Shown: positions 24,170 through 33,112, numbered from the stretch's first letter. The stretch: DNA of 64,000 bases from Anaerolineales bacterium UBA5195 (GCA_002412925.1 DHVZ01000024.1:4701-68700); one strand, 5' to 3'. Made by a program: numbers and translations. The notes: generated by a model from the sequence alone, not told the origin.

Positions 24170-25573
24170 ATGCGGCGCAGAAAGTCATCGATTGGTAAGT
24201 GGTTAGCCCTCCTGACATCATTTGTAGGAGCCATGTGTTGCATTTGTCTTGGCTTCGCTTTTGTTTCTGGTGCGGTAAGCGATCTGGCAACTATCGCAGC
24301 CTTACGGCCACCTGCCACGACAGTCGTAGTGCAGCTACCGGCTCCGAAAGTTGAGATCGTTCCTACTGCAATCCCTGTAACGCAAACTCAAGCCCCAACC
24401 AGCACTTTTAGCCCAGCGCCAACAGTTGAACTAAGCCCCATCATTCCCCAAGATACACCCACCGCTGGGCCTGTATTACCTGTTTCAGGTAGCTTGCACC
24501 TTCACTTTGTCGACGTTGGGCAGGGAGATGCAACTGTTATTCAAACCCCCAATGGTCAGACGGTGCTGATTGATGGCGGAGAAACAAACACGGGCATTGT
24601 TCAATATCTGCAAAGCCTTGGCATCCAGCGAATCGACCTGATGATTGCGACCCACCCGCACTCGGATCACATCGGCGGGCTGGTGCAGGTGCTGCAAACT
24701 TTTCCGGTCAGTAAAGTTGTCACCAATGGCCAACTGCATACCACTTCAACCTACGAACATTTTCTCGATGCGATTGGTTTTGCACAGGCGGAATACGTTG
24801 AAGTGAAACGCGGTGATCTGATCTCACTGGATGGAATTACTTTCCATGTTCTCAATCCGCTCAGTAATTCCAACTCCGATCTCAACGAGAATTCCGTCGT
24901 CTTGCAGTTTGCCTATGGTTCGACCACCTTTTTAATGATGGGTGACAGTGGCGCGGATACGGAATCGGCCTTGCTCTCTGCTGGCTTCCCACTCAAATCT
25001 ACAATTCTAAAAGTTGGCCACCACGGCTCAACTTCCGGCTCAACACAGGCATTCCTGAATGCGGTCCGGCCTGAAATCGCGTTGTATTCTGCGGGGATAG
25101 GGAACAGTTATCATCATCCAGCACCGCAGACGATTGCCGCTCTTGCGGCAGTGGGCGCTACCGTTTACGGAACAGACAAAAACGGGATCATCAGTGTCGA
25201 TGTCGGTCCAAACGGTTATACAATTAGCACTGCCAAAGATGTAGTTCTGGCAATGCCCGCTGCACCCCCGATTGTGCCGCCAACTGCTCTGCCTGGTTCT
25301 GGTAGATTGGAGATTATCTCTGTCACCAGCCCGGTTTCAAAAGGCGCGACCGCTACCCTGACAGCCAAGACTTCTCCGGGTGCAGCCTGTACCATCACGG
25401 TCTACTACAAATCGGGACCCAGTAAGGCCAGCGGACTTGGCTCCCAAACTGCGGATGCAAGCGGTCTGGTATCCTGGACTTGGAAAGTTGGAATCCACAC
25501 ATCCTCCGGCACCTGGCGAATTGTCGTCAACTGTGCTGGCCTTACCCAAGAAACATCCTTTAAGGTGCAATGA
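24170..25573 (+). CDS. Secreted/membrane-anchored ComEC-like metallo-beta-lactamase-fold hydrolase
   Basis: 467 aa. An N-terminal transmembrane segment (about 12-40) and Thr/Pro linker precede a ComEC/Rec2-type metallo-beta-lactamase domain: FVDVGQGDA, the metal site THPHSDHIGG, MMGDSG and VGHHGS. This family cuts nucleic acid or phosphodiesters outside the membrane. The C-terminal 90 residues form an Ig-like beta domain (PVSKGATATLT). No competence channel is attached. It overlaps the DUF3006 gene, a pairing known from Firmicutes and Chloroflexota. Confidence 0.85.
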   Translation: MRRRKSSIGKWLALLTSFVGAMCCICLGFAFVSGAVSDLATIAALRPPATTVVVQLPAPKVEIVPTAIPVTQTQAPTSTFSPAPTVELSPIIPQDTPTAGPVLPVSGSLHLHFVDVGQGDATVIQTPNGQTVLIDGGETNTGIVQYLQSLGIQRIDLMIATHPHSDHIGGLVQVLQTFPVSKVVTNGQLHTTSTYEHFLDAIGFAQAEYVEVKRGDLISLDGITFHVLNPLSNSNSDLNENSVVLQFAYGSTTFLMMGDSGADTESALLSAGFPLKSTILKVGHHGSTSGSTQAFLNAVRPEIALYSAGIGNSYHHPAPQTIAALAAVGATVYGTDKNGIISVDVGPNGYTISTAKDVVLAMPAAPPIVPPTALPGSGRLEIISVTSPVSKGATATLTAKTSPGAACTITVYYKSGPSKASGLGSQTADASGLVSWTWKVGIHTSSGTWRIVVNCAGLTQETSFKVQ

Positions 25574-25818
25574 TGAAAGCAGTCATCGATCGATTTGAAG
25601 CTGAGTTCGCGGTTCTCATTCTTGAAGAGGCTGAACGCCGCTTGAATGTCCCGCGCAAACTACTCCCCAAGCATGTCAAGGAAGGTCAGTGGCTTCAGGT
25701 GGAAATCCTGGGCGACCAGGTCCTCAACGTCACCCTCGATGACCAGGAAACTGAACTTGCCAGGCAGAGGATCGCCGATAAACTCGCGGCCTTGCGCCGG
25801 GGAGACCACTTGAAATAA
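25573..25818 (+). CDS. DUF3006 family protein
   Basis: 81 aa. The opening VIDRFEAEFAVLI is characteristic of DUF3006, small proteins usually encoded next to ComEC-like MBL hydrolases. It overlaps that gene's stop codon, implying coupled expression. The biochemical role is unknown. Confidence 0.8.
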   Translation: MKAVIDRFEAEFAVLILEEAERRLNVPRKLLPKHVKEGQWLQVEILGDQVLNVTLDDQETELARQRIADKLAALRRGDHLK

Positions 25819-26015
25819 TGGAAATCAAACCACGCGAATTCTTGATCTCCATCTACCGAGGGCTCGTCCACACCCTGTATCGCATTTACGCCGAGATCCA
25901 TGACCGGCTGACTGTTGACCGCGACCAGACGCCGATACCGCCGGTTCCCTGTCAAATCTGCGGTGGTGCGCATACCGAAAAACTGTGTCCGCGGGCGAAA
26001 GAGATGGTATTTTGA
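25818..26015 (+). CDS. Small zinc-knuckle-like protein
   Basis: 65 aa beginning at TAATG overlap with the DUF3006 gene. The C-terminal CQICGGAHTEKLCPRAK is a CCHC-type knuckle likely to bind zinc. The N-terminal half is amphipathic. Probably the third gene of the MBL operon. Confidence 0.6.
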   Translation: MEIKPREFLISIYRGLVHTLYRIYAEIHDRLTVDRDQTPIPPVPCQICGGAHTEKLCPRAKEMVF

Positions 26016-26060
26016 AAGAGTGTGTGGAATGCGATATGGAGACAGGACTACAATCAGACT

Positions 26061-27194
26061 ATGAATGCTGGCGCATTAATCGCAACCATCCTGAGACATG
26101 ACAAGAAGGTCGCCAGCTATAAAATCGCGCTTATTCGCAGCCTCAACGATATTGTGCTGGGTTACCCCCAGCTTGGCACTCAGCATGCGGCGATTGCCGT
26201 CCCGTTACAGATGCTGGCTAGATTCTGGCTGGCCTACTATTGGCCATTTGTAAATCCGCTCGGAGAAATCAAGCAAGCCAGGCAGGCCGAAGGCAAACAG
26301 GATATCTCGTTTCGCCCTGGGCTTTCTGCGCTTTATCAGGAATGGGAGAAGTTGGTGGGGGCCTCGCGACCCTCCGATGGGTTCTATCTGGTGGGAGAGT
26401 TCGCCTCCGAGCACCGCCGAAAGTCTTATCCTTCTGAACTTATTTCGTCGTTTTCTACGGCTGTTGAGCAAGTCGTGGATGCCATTCAACAGCCGATTCG
26501 TTATGCTGGATCCGGTGAATACTCAGTCTTTGAGCGCCCAAAGCGTTGGAGTCAGCTGCACACTGAGAAACCAGGTGCGGTTTGTGTGCCGGGAACCTTG
26601 GAGCGTGATCTTTGCGTTGTTGTCGATCCAGAACTATGGCAGAGTTTTTGTGAGCTCTCGCTCTGGATCGAAGCCTTGTGTATCCATGAGTGGTGTTTGT
26701 TTACCCAATCCGTGGCTGGTGTCGAGCGTGGGTTGGTTTATGGATTGCTCACCGACCGTCCAGATAACCGTCGCCCGTTGACTTGGGAGCGTAACCAGGT
26801 TGAGATTTTGATGCTGGAAGGCAGCGTGTTTGAATGTCCCTGGACGGGCAAGACGCTCCACCCTGACAATTACGATATCGACCATCTGCTCCCGATCAGC
26901 ATCTATCCTTTGAATGAACTTTGGAATCTGGTGCCTGCTGAACGCGAATTCAACCAGCATATCAAGCGCGACCGTATGCCTGGACATGACCGACTGGAGA
27001 ACGCCCGTCCGCGCCTGGTGCAGATTTATCAACACTATCTGGCTGCCAGTGAACTGGCTGCTGTGTTGCGGCAAGATGCCCGGATGCGCTTCAGCGAAAA
27101 TGTGGTTTCGACGGAATTCCCAGAATTGTTGGCAAGAAATGTTTCTGGCTTTCTAAGCATTGTCGCAGAATCCCGCAGCCTGTCAGTCTTTTAG
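26061..27194 (+). CDS. HNH endonuclease domain protein
   Basis: 377 aa from MNAGALIATI; the upstream GTG (26022) has no better signal. The C-terminal part carries an HNH motif: CPWTGKTL, then DIDHLLPISI and LWNLVP...N..K.D (about 268-315), the metal-binding nuclease fold. The N-terminal 250 residues are helical and unassigned. Probable restriction or defence nuclease. It is followed ten bases later by a MazG-like gene. Confidence 0.7.
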   Translation: MNAGALIATILRHDKKVASYKIALIRSLNDIVLGYPQLGTQHAAIAVPLQMLARFWLAYYWPFVNPLGEIKQARQAEGKQDISFRPGLSALYQEWEKLVGASRPSDGFYLVGEFASEHRRKSYPSELISSFSTAVEQVVDAIQQPIRYAGSGEYSVFERPKRWSQLHTEKPGAVCVPGTLERDLCVVVDPELWQSFCELSLWIEALCIHEWCLFTQSVAGVERGLVYGLLTDRPDNRRPLTWERNQVEILMLEGSVFECPWTGKTLHPDNYDIDHLLPISIYPLNELWNLVPAEREFNQHIKRDRMPGHDRLENARPRLVQIYQHYLAASELAAVLRQDARMRFSENVVSTEFPELLARNVSGFLSIVAESRSLSVF

Positions 27195-27203
27195 GAAGGT
27201 GAG

Positions 27204-27527
27204 ATGAGCCGTATTGTTTACAACAAGCTTGTACGCGACCGAATTCCTGAAATCATCGCCCAAAGCGGAAAAACCTATGGCGTTGAAAGCATGTCTCCAG
27301 AAGAATTTGAGCGCGGCCTTCTTGAGAAATTGATTGAGGAAGCCAGGGAAACCCAGCAGGCGGATGATACGCAGCTCAAGACCGAACTCGCTGATTTGCA
27401 AGAGGTCATCGAGGCTTTGCTGGTGCTGAAGGGAATTTCCAGGCAAGCCTTACGCACCGAACAACGCAGCCGGCGCAGAGAGCGCGGTGGTTTCAAAAAA
27501 CGTCTCAAGCTGCTCTGGACCGAATAA
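27204..27527 (+). CDS. MazG-like phosphoribosyl-ATP/NTP pyrophosphohydrolase
   Basis: 107 aa. YNKLVRDRIPEII at the start and KLIEEARET ... ELADLQEVIEAL (metal-binding Glu/Asp helices) are the hallmark of all-alpha NTP pyrophosphatases related to MazG and HisE. It would hydrolyse a nucleotide to the monophosphate. The basic C-terminus is extended. It probably shares an operon with the HNH gene. Confidence 0.85.
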   Translation: MSRIVYNKLVRDRIPEIIAQSGKTYGVESMSPEEFERGLLEKLIEEARETQQADDTQLKTELADLQEVIEALLVLKGISRQALRTEQRSRRRERGGFKKRLKLLWTE

Positions 27528-27547
27528 GTTTTTACCAGGAGAATGCT

Positions 27548-27949
27548 GTGGACGAGGTTGAATTCACCCCAACATCAGACTTACAATCCCCAAGTGGAGT
27601 CTACATCCCTTCTGACATCCAGGATTGCTTTCGAGTATTGGATGTGATGCTTCCTGCCAGCCTGATCGAAAGTATCCGCGTTGGTAATGAAGACGATTTG
27701 ATAGAGCGTCACTTTGGCCTGGGACAGTGGCTGCGAAACCAGTGGGGTTTGTGGTCAAATTGGTCGCGAATGAAACAATACTTTGACCGCCTGGGAGTAT
27801 CCGAGGCAGACAGTGCCTCCAGCCTGATTCTGGCCTCCTACTGGCGTTACATGAACGGCTGGCCGATCGAGTTGCCCAGGCAGATTGTGTATGACAAAAT
27901 TGCTAAGGATGAAATTAGGAACGGGCCGAAAACTGGCAATTTATCCTGA
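27548..27949 (+). CDS. DUF6794-like protein
   Basis: 133 aa starting at GTG with AGGAG six to ten bases upstream. The pattern HFGLGQWLRNQWGLW followed by YF..LGV and WRYMNGW matches a small helical family annotated DUF6794. No catalytic motif is evident. It ends about 75 bases before the second tadG fragment. Confidence 0.6.
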   Translation: MDEVEFTPTSDLQSPSGVYIPSDIQDCFRVLDVMLPASLIESIRVGNEDDLIERHFGLGQWLRNQWGLWSNWSRMKQYFDRLGVSEADSASSLILASYWRYMNGWPIELPRQIVYDKIAKDEIRNGPKTGNLS

Positions 27950-28023
27950 AGGGATTCGCCAATTGAGTAATCTGGCAGATGTCGGCCAGTGAAACCGGCG
28001 TAAGTGACCAATGATTCCGATAG

Positions 28024-28145
28024 ATGCCCAGGATACGGTTTACGTGGGCGTGGGTGCGGACATCTCGGCTTTATTTCCATCCATTGTCCCGCAGATGATT
28101 GTGGAGGAAACGGGGACTGGGCAGGTCAGGCCGTTTAGTAGGTAA
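28024..28145 (+). pseudogene. tadG 3'-end fragment (copy 2)
   Basis: 122 bases aligned without gaps to the end of tadG (18218-18339). Eighteen differences by eye, nearly all at synonymous third positions, so the encoded end (VGVGADISALFPSIVPQ) is almost unchanged and still ends in a stop. The fragment therefore came from a diverged tadG, not a fresh copy. It has no 5' part and no start. Confidence 0.85.
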
Positions 28146-28466
28146 GCTGAGAATTATTTAGAACACATGGTCTGCAAAAGTAGACTTTGGTCCGTTTGCA
28201 TTGACTGCATTTATCAAGCATAGGTAAATTTATTTCTTGTTGAACGATAGGCTTTCAAGCAAACATCCGCGATCTATTTATTTATCCTGTCTGTATGATC
28301 GTTTGCAATTAATTGGAAATTTTAGAAGATTGCAAATTAATAACCTTCGTTATATGACAAATGTCACGATCAACAAAGATGTAAATTTGCTAAACTATTG
28401 TATTGTCGGGTAATCTTGCGCATTTCTTGGCTTAATGAGCCAAAATAGCAATTTAAAACCGGGAGG
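28146..28466. other. AT-rich intergenic region
   Basis: About 320 bp of AT-rich sequence between the tadG fragment and the next gene. TTGCAATTAATT and TTGCAAATTAAT near 28303-28340 form an imperfect direct repeat. No gene or clear promoter could be fixed. Confidence 0.4.
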
Positions 28467-28472
28467 ATGAAA

Positions 28473-29006
28473 ATGTCAATTATTTGCCCAAAGTGCAATA
28501 AAGATGATCAGGTTCAAAAGGTATCGGTAATTTATGAATCAGGAACGACAACTGGCTCATATCACGGACCTGTTGCAACGGTCACACATTCGGATGGAAA
28601 ATTAGGAAGTTCAGGATCTTATGTTACCGGTGTTTCTTCATCATCTACTCATTTAGCTCAAAGGCTTGCACCTCCAACAAAGCCTCTAAAACCATCATTT
28701 ACTTGCTCTTATTATGCAGGAGTAGGGATGGCAGTAATTTTCGGCATATGTCTGCTGCCTACACTTATTGGTAGTTTAGCATATGGAATGAGTGGCGATG
28801 TGCGGGACGGGATGGTTTTTGCTATTTGGATACCATTAACACTTGTTGTGGTAGGGATTGTAATGGCAAAAAAAGGTTGGGATGGGAAAAAACAACAGGA
28901 TACAGAACATCCTAAATTAATGGCTGATTGGAATAAGCAGATTGATACCTGGAATAACCTTTTTTATTGCCATAGAGATGGAACCGCTTTTGATCAAAGA
29001 GAATGA
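28473..29006 (+). CDS. Zinc-ribbon membrane protein
   Basis: 177 aa starting at the second ATG, which is six bases from GGGAGG; the first ATG abuts it. ICPKCNKDD at the N-terminus and a CHRDG near the C-terminus suggest one split zinc ribbon. Two transmembrane helices (about 83-105 and 117-135) lie between them. Function unknown. Confidence 0.65.
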   Translation: MSIICPKCNKDDQVQKVSVIYESGTTTGSYHGPVATVTHSDGKLGSSGSYVTGVSSSSTHLAQRLAPPTKPLKPSFTCSYYAGVGMAVIFGICLLPTLIGSLAYGMSGDVRDGMVFAIWIPLTLVVVGIVMAKKGWDGKKQQDTEHPKLMADWNKQIDTWNNLFYCHRDGTAFDQRE

Positions 29007-29062
29007 ATAAAACGATAATAAGGAGTGATAAATGATCAGTTTAATCACCTGGATGAATTTAC

Positions 29063-30376
29063 ATGTTACCTAATTTATTTAAATCAATCGCAAAGTGTTT
29101 ATATTTTTTTTGTTTAATTTTCTCAACATTGTTTCTGGTATCTTGTACGAGTTTAGAAAGTGAGATAATTGGAAAATGGCAAGCAGTGAATGGAAATGGC
29201 GAAACTATAGAATTCTACAAAGATGGAACAATAACAACTACAAGCTCAGTGGAAATAAATATCGTTGGGGATTATCGATTCATTGATAAGAATACAATTC
29301 GGATTGATTCGTCCGGACTAATGGGACTCGTTGGTCCGCAAGTTTTTGATGTGAAAATATCAAATGATACTCTTATTCTTACGTCAGGTTTTACTTCTAT
29401 AAAATACAATAGGTTCGATTCTCAAATCACCAAGATTTTTACACCTGTTAATACAGATGTATTTTCAAATAGGGGATCAGCTTCTACGCCAACAATTGAA
29501 TTGACTACTTCTACAACAGAACTGCCTTCGCATCAAGATACATTTGAAATTGGTTCAACCATCACCCGTGAGAAGGACGGAATGGTGATGGTATATGTAC
29601 CAGCTGGACCTTTCCGTATGGGAGGTGATGGCAAAGATTATTTTGATGAGAAACCCATACATACTCTGAGTCTTGATGCTTTTTGGATAGACAAGACCGA
29701 AGTTACCAATGCCATGTTCCAGAAATTTGTTCACACAATTGGATACAAAACTGATGCAGAAAAAGCAGGGGTGTCTTTGATAGTACCTTATTATAAAGAA
29801 TTCAAATATACCCCTGGGGCAAATTGGCAACACCCACAAGGAATTGGTTCCGATCTAACCAATCTTTCCGAACATCCTGTGGTACATATTTCTTGGAATG
29901 ACGCAAAAACTTATTGTGAATGGGTAGGAGCGAGGTTACCTAGTGAAGCCGAATGGGAAAAAACCGCGAGAGGGATCGATGGACGAACATATCCATGGGG
30001 CGAAATGGTGCCGAATGGCGAACTTTTAAACTTTGCAGACAAGAATCTGGATGTCGATTGGGCAGATAAAAATTCCAATGATGGTTACAAGTTTACTTCA
30101 CCGGTTGGCAGTTACCCCGCAGGAGCGAGCCCCTACGGTGCATTGGACATGTTAGGTAATGTTCTTCAATGGACCTCAGACTGGTATCAAGCCTACCCAG
30201 GAAGTGATTACAATGGTGGCACTGATTACACCGGGAGTTCGATTTTTGGGACAAAGTATCGAGTGCGTCGAGGGTTATCATGGTTTAGTCAAATTAATTA
30301 TTCTTCTCGCCGCGATTTTGGTGTTCCAGAAGAAAGCTCAAATGCTGGTGGTTTTCGCTGCATCCGCTCACCTTAA
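29063..30376 (+). CDS. Lipoprotein with formylglycine-generating-enzyme-like (SUMF1/FGE) domain
   Basis: 437 aa. A signal peptide ending at the lipobox LVSC (Cys about 28) would anchor it outside. A lipocalin-like small beta domain (IGKWQAVNGNGETIEFYKDG) follows, then a Ser/Thr linker and an FGE-sulfatase domain (MVYVPAGPFRMGG, IDKTEVTNAMF, RLPSEAEWEKTARG, DMLGNVLQWTSDWY, RVRRGLSW). The copper-binding cysteines of true FGE are not obvious, so it may be a binding or carbohydrate-active relative. Confidence 0.85.
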   Translation: MLPNLFKSIAKCLYFFCLIFSTLFLVSCTSLESEIIGKWQAVNGNGETIEFYKDGTITTTSSVEINIVGDYRFIDKNTIRIDSSGLMGLVGPQVFDVKISNDTLILTSGFTSIKYNRFDSQITKIFTPVNTDVFSNRGSASTPTIELTTSTTELPSHQDTFEIGSTITREKDGMVMVYVPAGPFRMGGDGKDYFDEKPIHTLSLDAFWIDKTEVTNAMFQKFVHTIGYKTDAEKAGVSLIVPYYKEFKYTPGANWQHPQGIGSDLTNLSEHPVVHISWNDAKTYCEWVGARLPSEAEWEKTARGIDGRTYPWGEMVPNGELLNFADKNLDVDWADKNSNDGYKFTSPVGSYPAGASPYGALDMLGNVLQWTSDWYQAYPGSDYNGGTDYTGSSIFGTKYRVRRGLSWFSQINYSSRRDFGVPEESSNAGGFRCIRSP

Positions 30377-30466
30377 TTTTTTAATTCCTTCTGTTTTGTG
30401 CCAACATTGGGATTGCGCACCAAGCGCTACTATAGGTGGTAATTGCTTCTACTGTTTTCTATTCTT

Positions 30467-30652
30467 TTAACTGCCCCCCAATTTCACCGTAGCAAACTTA
30501 TCCAGGGTATCTGCCGCACGTTCCATCTCCTGCATCTTGGGCGCGCCATAGCGCATGGCAGTTTCCAACGAGCGACCCAGAAACCGCGCCCGAACTTCCG
30601 GCTGCACACTGGCTGCCCGCAGCCTGTAAGCGCAAGTGTGACGGAGAAGCAC
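30467..30652 (-). pseudogene. Tyrosine recombinase C-terminal fragment
   Basis: LRHTCAYRL, FLGRSLETAMRYG and ERAADTLDKF reproduce the C-terminal catalytic end of a phage-type integrase (catalytic His/Arg and Tyr; the usual LGH reads LGR). No N-terminal part exists upstream. A truncated relic. Confidence 0.75.
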
Positions 30653-30708
30653 TTGATTTTTCGATGCTGCTTGCCGAAGGATTCAGCGCAAACAGTTACC
30701 CCTGGAAG

Positions 30709-31119
30709 TTACTGGAATTTGGAAGCGCTTGACTGCGCCTGCCCTTCCTTTTTTATTTTAAGTAAATTCTTTGCAGTGCGATGCAATTCGAGCAGCACCA
30801 ACCCGAGTCTGGCATTTTCACGCGCCATGGCAACCAATATGGTCTGTTTGTCGAGTGGGATGACCACGATAAACCCGTGTTTTCCCCGAATATAGACTTC
30901 TTCCAGCTTGTGCCGCTTGAGTTCAGTGGCAATCTGTTCGCTGAGTGTGAAGGCTGCCAGTGCCATGGCTGACAAACGCCCTGCATTCACGCCTTGGGGC
31001 AAGGCAGAAGCAATTTCTATGCCGTCGAGGCTGATGATTGCCAGCGCGTCCAGACCGGTCGAGGCCTGTAAGAGTGTCTGTAGGTGTTTAGCAAGCCAGT
31101 CATTACGCAGACGAGGCAT
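30709..31119 (-). CDS. Roadblock/LC7 domain protein
   Basis: 136 aa. The alpha/beta roadblock fold is recognisable from LQTLLQASTGLDALAIISLDG and the later VYIRGKHGFIVVIPL. Such proteins usually regulate small GTPases such as MglA, but no GTPase gene lies nearby. AAGGAG precedes the ATG and a sigma70-like promoter lies at 31158-31185. Confidence 0.8.
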   Translation of the reverse strand: MPRLRNDWLAKHLQTLLQASTGLDALAIISLDGIEIASALPQGVNAGRLSAMALAAFTLSEQIATELKRHKLEEVYIRGKHGFIVVIPLDKQTILVAMARENARLGLVLLELHRTAKNLLKIKKEGQAQSSASKFQ

Positions 31120-31157
31120 GGAATGTTTTTGCTCCTTGGGCAGACTGTCGATTTGTT

Positions 31158-31185
31158 AGTATAACCGACCGACGGTGTGTTCCAA
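31158..31185 (-). promoter_or_regulatory. Promoter of the roadblock gene
   Basis: On the minus strand TTGGAA, 16 bases, TATACT. It lies about 40 bases upstream of the roadblock start codon and overlaps nothing else coding. Confidence 0.5.
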
Positions 31186-31197
31186 GAAACATGTCTT

Positions 31198-31314
31198 CTA
31201 CAGCTCCCCAGCCGCCCGCTCCAAGTCTTCAGCATTCGGCTGGCTGTAGCGAGCCGTGGTATCCAGGCGGCTGTGACCGAGAAACGCGGCAGCGGTTACC
31301 AGGTCAACGTCTGC
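31198..31314 (-). pseudogene. Second tyrosine recombinase C-terminal fragment
   Basis: Immediately after the stop codon of the intact integrase, and in the same frame, 38 codons read FLGHSRLDTTARYSQP and ERAAGEL before TAG. The LGH and catalytic Tyr are conserved. It is the 3' end of a different recombinase gene, and the junction is exactly at the stop codon. Confidence 0.75.
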
Positions 31315-32223
31315 TTAATCCATCTCCGCCATTTTGGCGGCCTTATCCGCCTCGGTCGAGGCGGTGTAGCGCATGGTTGTTTTCAGGTCGTTGTGTCCGA
31401 GCAGATCCGCCAGCGTGCGGATGTCGCCCGGATACTTTCTTAAAAACAGGTAGGCAAAAGTGTGGCGCAAGGTGTGCGCATGAACGGGGATCTCGTCTGG
31501 AATTTTGGCAACGCGAGCGTAATGCACCAGCATTTTGTGGATGCCACTGGGGGAGGAGAGCGCTCCACGCTGCCCAGACCATAGCTTGGCTTGGGGGCGG
31601 GTTGGCTCTGGGTGGGTTTTGATGTAATTGGAGAACGCGCTCTTGACCGCTTTCGACATCGGCACGGTTCGCCGCTTGGAACCTTTCCCTTCGCGAACGG
31701 TGATGAAGGAAAAGTTATCACGAGTGTCGCGCTCACGGATCACCAGGTCGCCAACCTGCATGTCCAGAACTTCGCTCACGCGCAGGCCTGCCCCCGCCAG
31801 CGCTTCAAAGATGGCGATGTCCCGCAGGCTTTCATCCAGGTAAACGGCCCGGCTCAGTTGTCGATAATACTTTTCATCCAGGCCCTTGAATTCGGTCTTG
31901 TCCGTGTCCAGGAACTTTGCCTCAGTCGCCGGGTTTTTCGTCAGCTGGCCGTTCTCGTGCAGCCAGGCAAAAAACTTACGAACAGCAGCAACACGCTGAT
32001 TGATGGTGGCAGGCTTGGCGCGCTCAACGGACTGCTGGCGGGAGACCCATTCCTTGAAATCTTTCGGGATCACTTTGGCAGGATTGAATTCAACATCCCC
32101 ATAAGTCTGGGCGTGCCAATCGGAAAAAAGATCGAGCGCTCGCGCATACCCGGTGACAGTATGCGGGCTGCGGCCATCCGTTTTGAGTTTTTCGAACCAG
32201 GTGGTAGTTGCATCAGTTTTCAT
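31315..32223 (-). CDS. Tyrosine recombinase / integrase (XerC/D-like)
   Basis: 302 aa from MKTDATTTWF; GGAG precedes this ATG, while an upstream ATG at 32286 lacks a signal. An N-terminal SAM-like core-binding domain (about 5-100) and catalytic domain with GAGLRVSEV (Arg), GKGSKRRTVP (Lys), HTLRHTFA (His-x2-Arg), LLGHNDLKTTMRYT (His, Tyr). All catalytic residues are present, so it should be active. A strong promoter overlapping a palindrome lies upstream. Likely the recombinase of one cargo segment. Confidence 0.92.
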   Translation of the reverse strand: MKTDATTTWFEKLKTDGRSPHTVTGYARALDLFSDWHAQTYGDVEFNPAKVIPKDFKEWVSRQQSVERAKPATINQRVAAVRKFFAWLHENGQLTKNPATEAKFLDTDKTEFKGLDEKYYRQLSRAVYLDESLRDIAIFEALAGAGLRVSEVLDMQVGDLVIRERDTRDNFSFITVREGKGSKRRTVPMSKAVKSAFSNYIKTHPEPTRPQAKLWSGQRGALSSPSGIHKMLVHYARVAKIPDEIPVHAHTLRHTFAYLFLRKYPGDIRTLADLLGHNDLKTTMRYTASTEADKAAKMAEMD

Positions 32224-32400
32224 TGCGGGGTACTCCGGATTTCGACTGCGTTTCTGATGTCCCGAACCAATTGCGAAGGCAAACACAGGGCTGATGAGCA
32301 GATTTACTCGCCTGATTTTTTGGCCTTATATTTGTTATAGTGCCAGTTTTAGCGTCCTTATTTCTCCCAAAAGGGTGTTTTGAGGGCATTTTGAGCTTGT

Positions 32401-32429
32401 ATTGTACCGTTCATTGGGTGCTGTGTCAA
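32401..32429 (-). promoter_or_regulatory. Strong sigma70 promoter for the integrase
   Basis: On the minus strand TTGACA (32429-32424), 17-base spacer, TACAAT (32406-32401). The -35 hexamer is perfect and sits inside the right-hand part of a palindrome (32423-32452). The leader to the integrase start is about 170 bases. Confidence 0.75.
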
Positions 32430-32452
32430 TATAATGATAATTATATTGACAC
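32423..32452. promoter_or_regulatory. 13-bp perfect palindrome overlapping the integrase -35 box
   Basis: GTGTCAATATAAT-GATA-ATTATATTGACAC. Its overlap with the -35 box suggests an operator for a dimeric repressor, or a recombinase-binding arm site giving autoregulation. Confidence 0.65.
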
Positions 32453-32523
32453 TTTATAGTGCTAGTTATTGAGACATTGTCGCACAACGTTTTTTGTAAG
32501 ATTTCATAGTTTTTGAGACTCAT

Positions 32524-32973
32524 TTCACAGAGCGTGAGACTCTATTCCACATTTGACTTGAAAGCCGGCGAGCTAAAATTCTACCGGCCGAAAGTTGATA
32601 AGACCCAAACCCATAAATTGACACCCCGAACCCTTGCCGCGGCTCGCGCCTATTTTGAGCAGGATGCTCCGGCGGCTGGAAGCCTGTGGCGGGCAGCGCC
32701 AGCAAACGAGATGGCCGGGCTGCGGCTGGCACTCTGATCACCCAGGGCCTGAGTGACCGGGCGATCACCAGCCGTGTGGAAACCCTGGGCAAGCTGGTTG
32801 GCGCGGTCGGCTTGTCTGCTCATGATTGCAGACACTACTGGGCGACCCAGGCGGCATGCAGCGGCACGCCCATTGACCGTTTGCAAGATGCCGGCGGCTG
32901 GAATAGCCCGGTCATGCCTTTGCGCTATGTCGAGTTGGCCAAAATCGCCAATGAGGGGGTAAAGCTGGAATGA
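32524..32973 (+). pseudogene. Frameshifted tyrosine recombinase remnant
   Basis: The first frame gives KVDKTQTHKLTPRTLAAARAYF and stops after a shift near 32690; the other frame continues SKRDGRAAAG, SDRAITSRV, SAHDCRHYWATQAA, LQDAGGWNSPVMPLRYVE. These are the catalytic box II of an integrase. The N-terminal half is absent. Opposite orientation to the intact integrase. Confidence 0.85.
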
Positions 32974-33112
32974 CTGCTCAAGAGCGATTTTCCCGCTTTT
33001 ACCTTTCCGTAACACAGCCTTCTGAATGGGAATAAACTAAAAAGAAGTGAGGGTTATAATGATTTAAATCCTGACCATAGTCTTTCATCCAATTTGAATT
33101 AAAAAGGGCACA

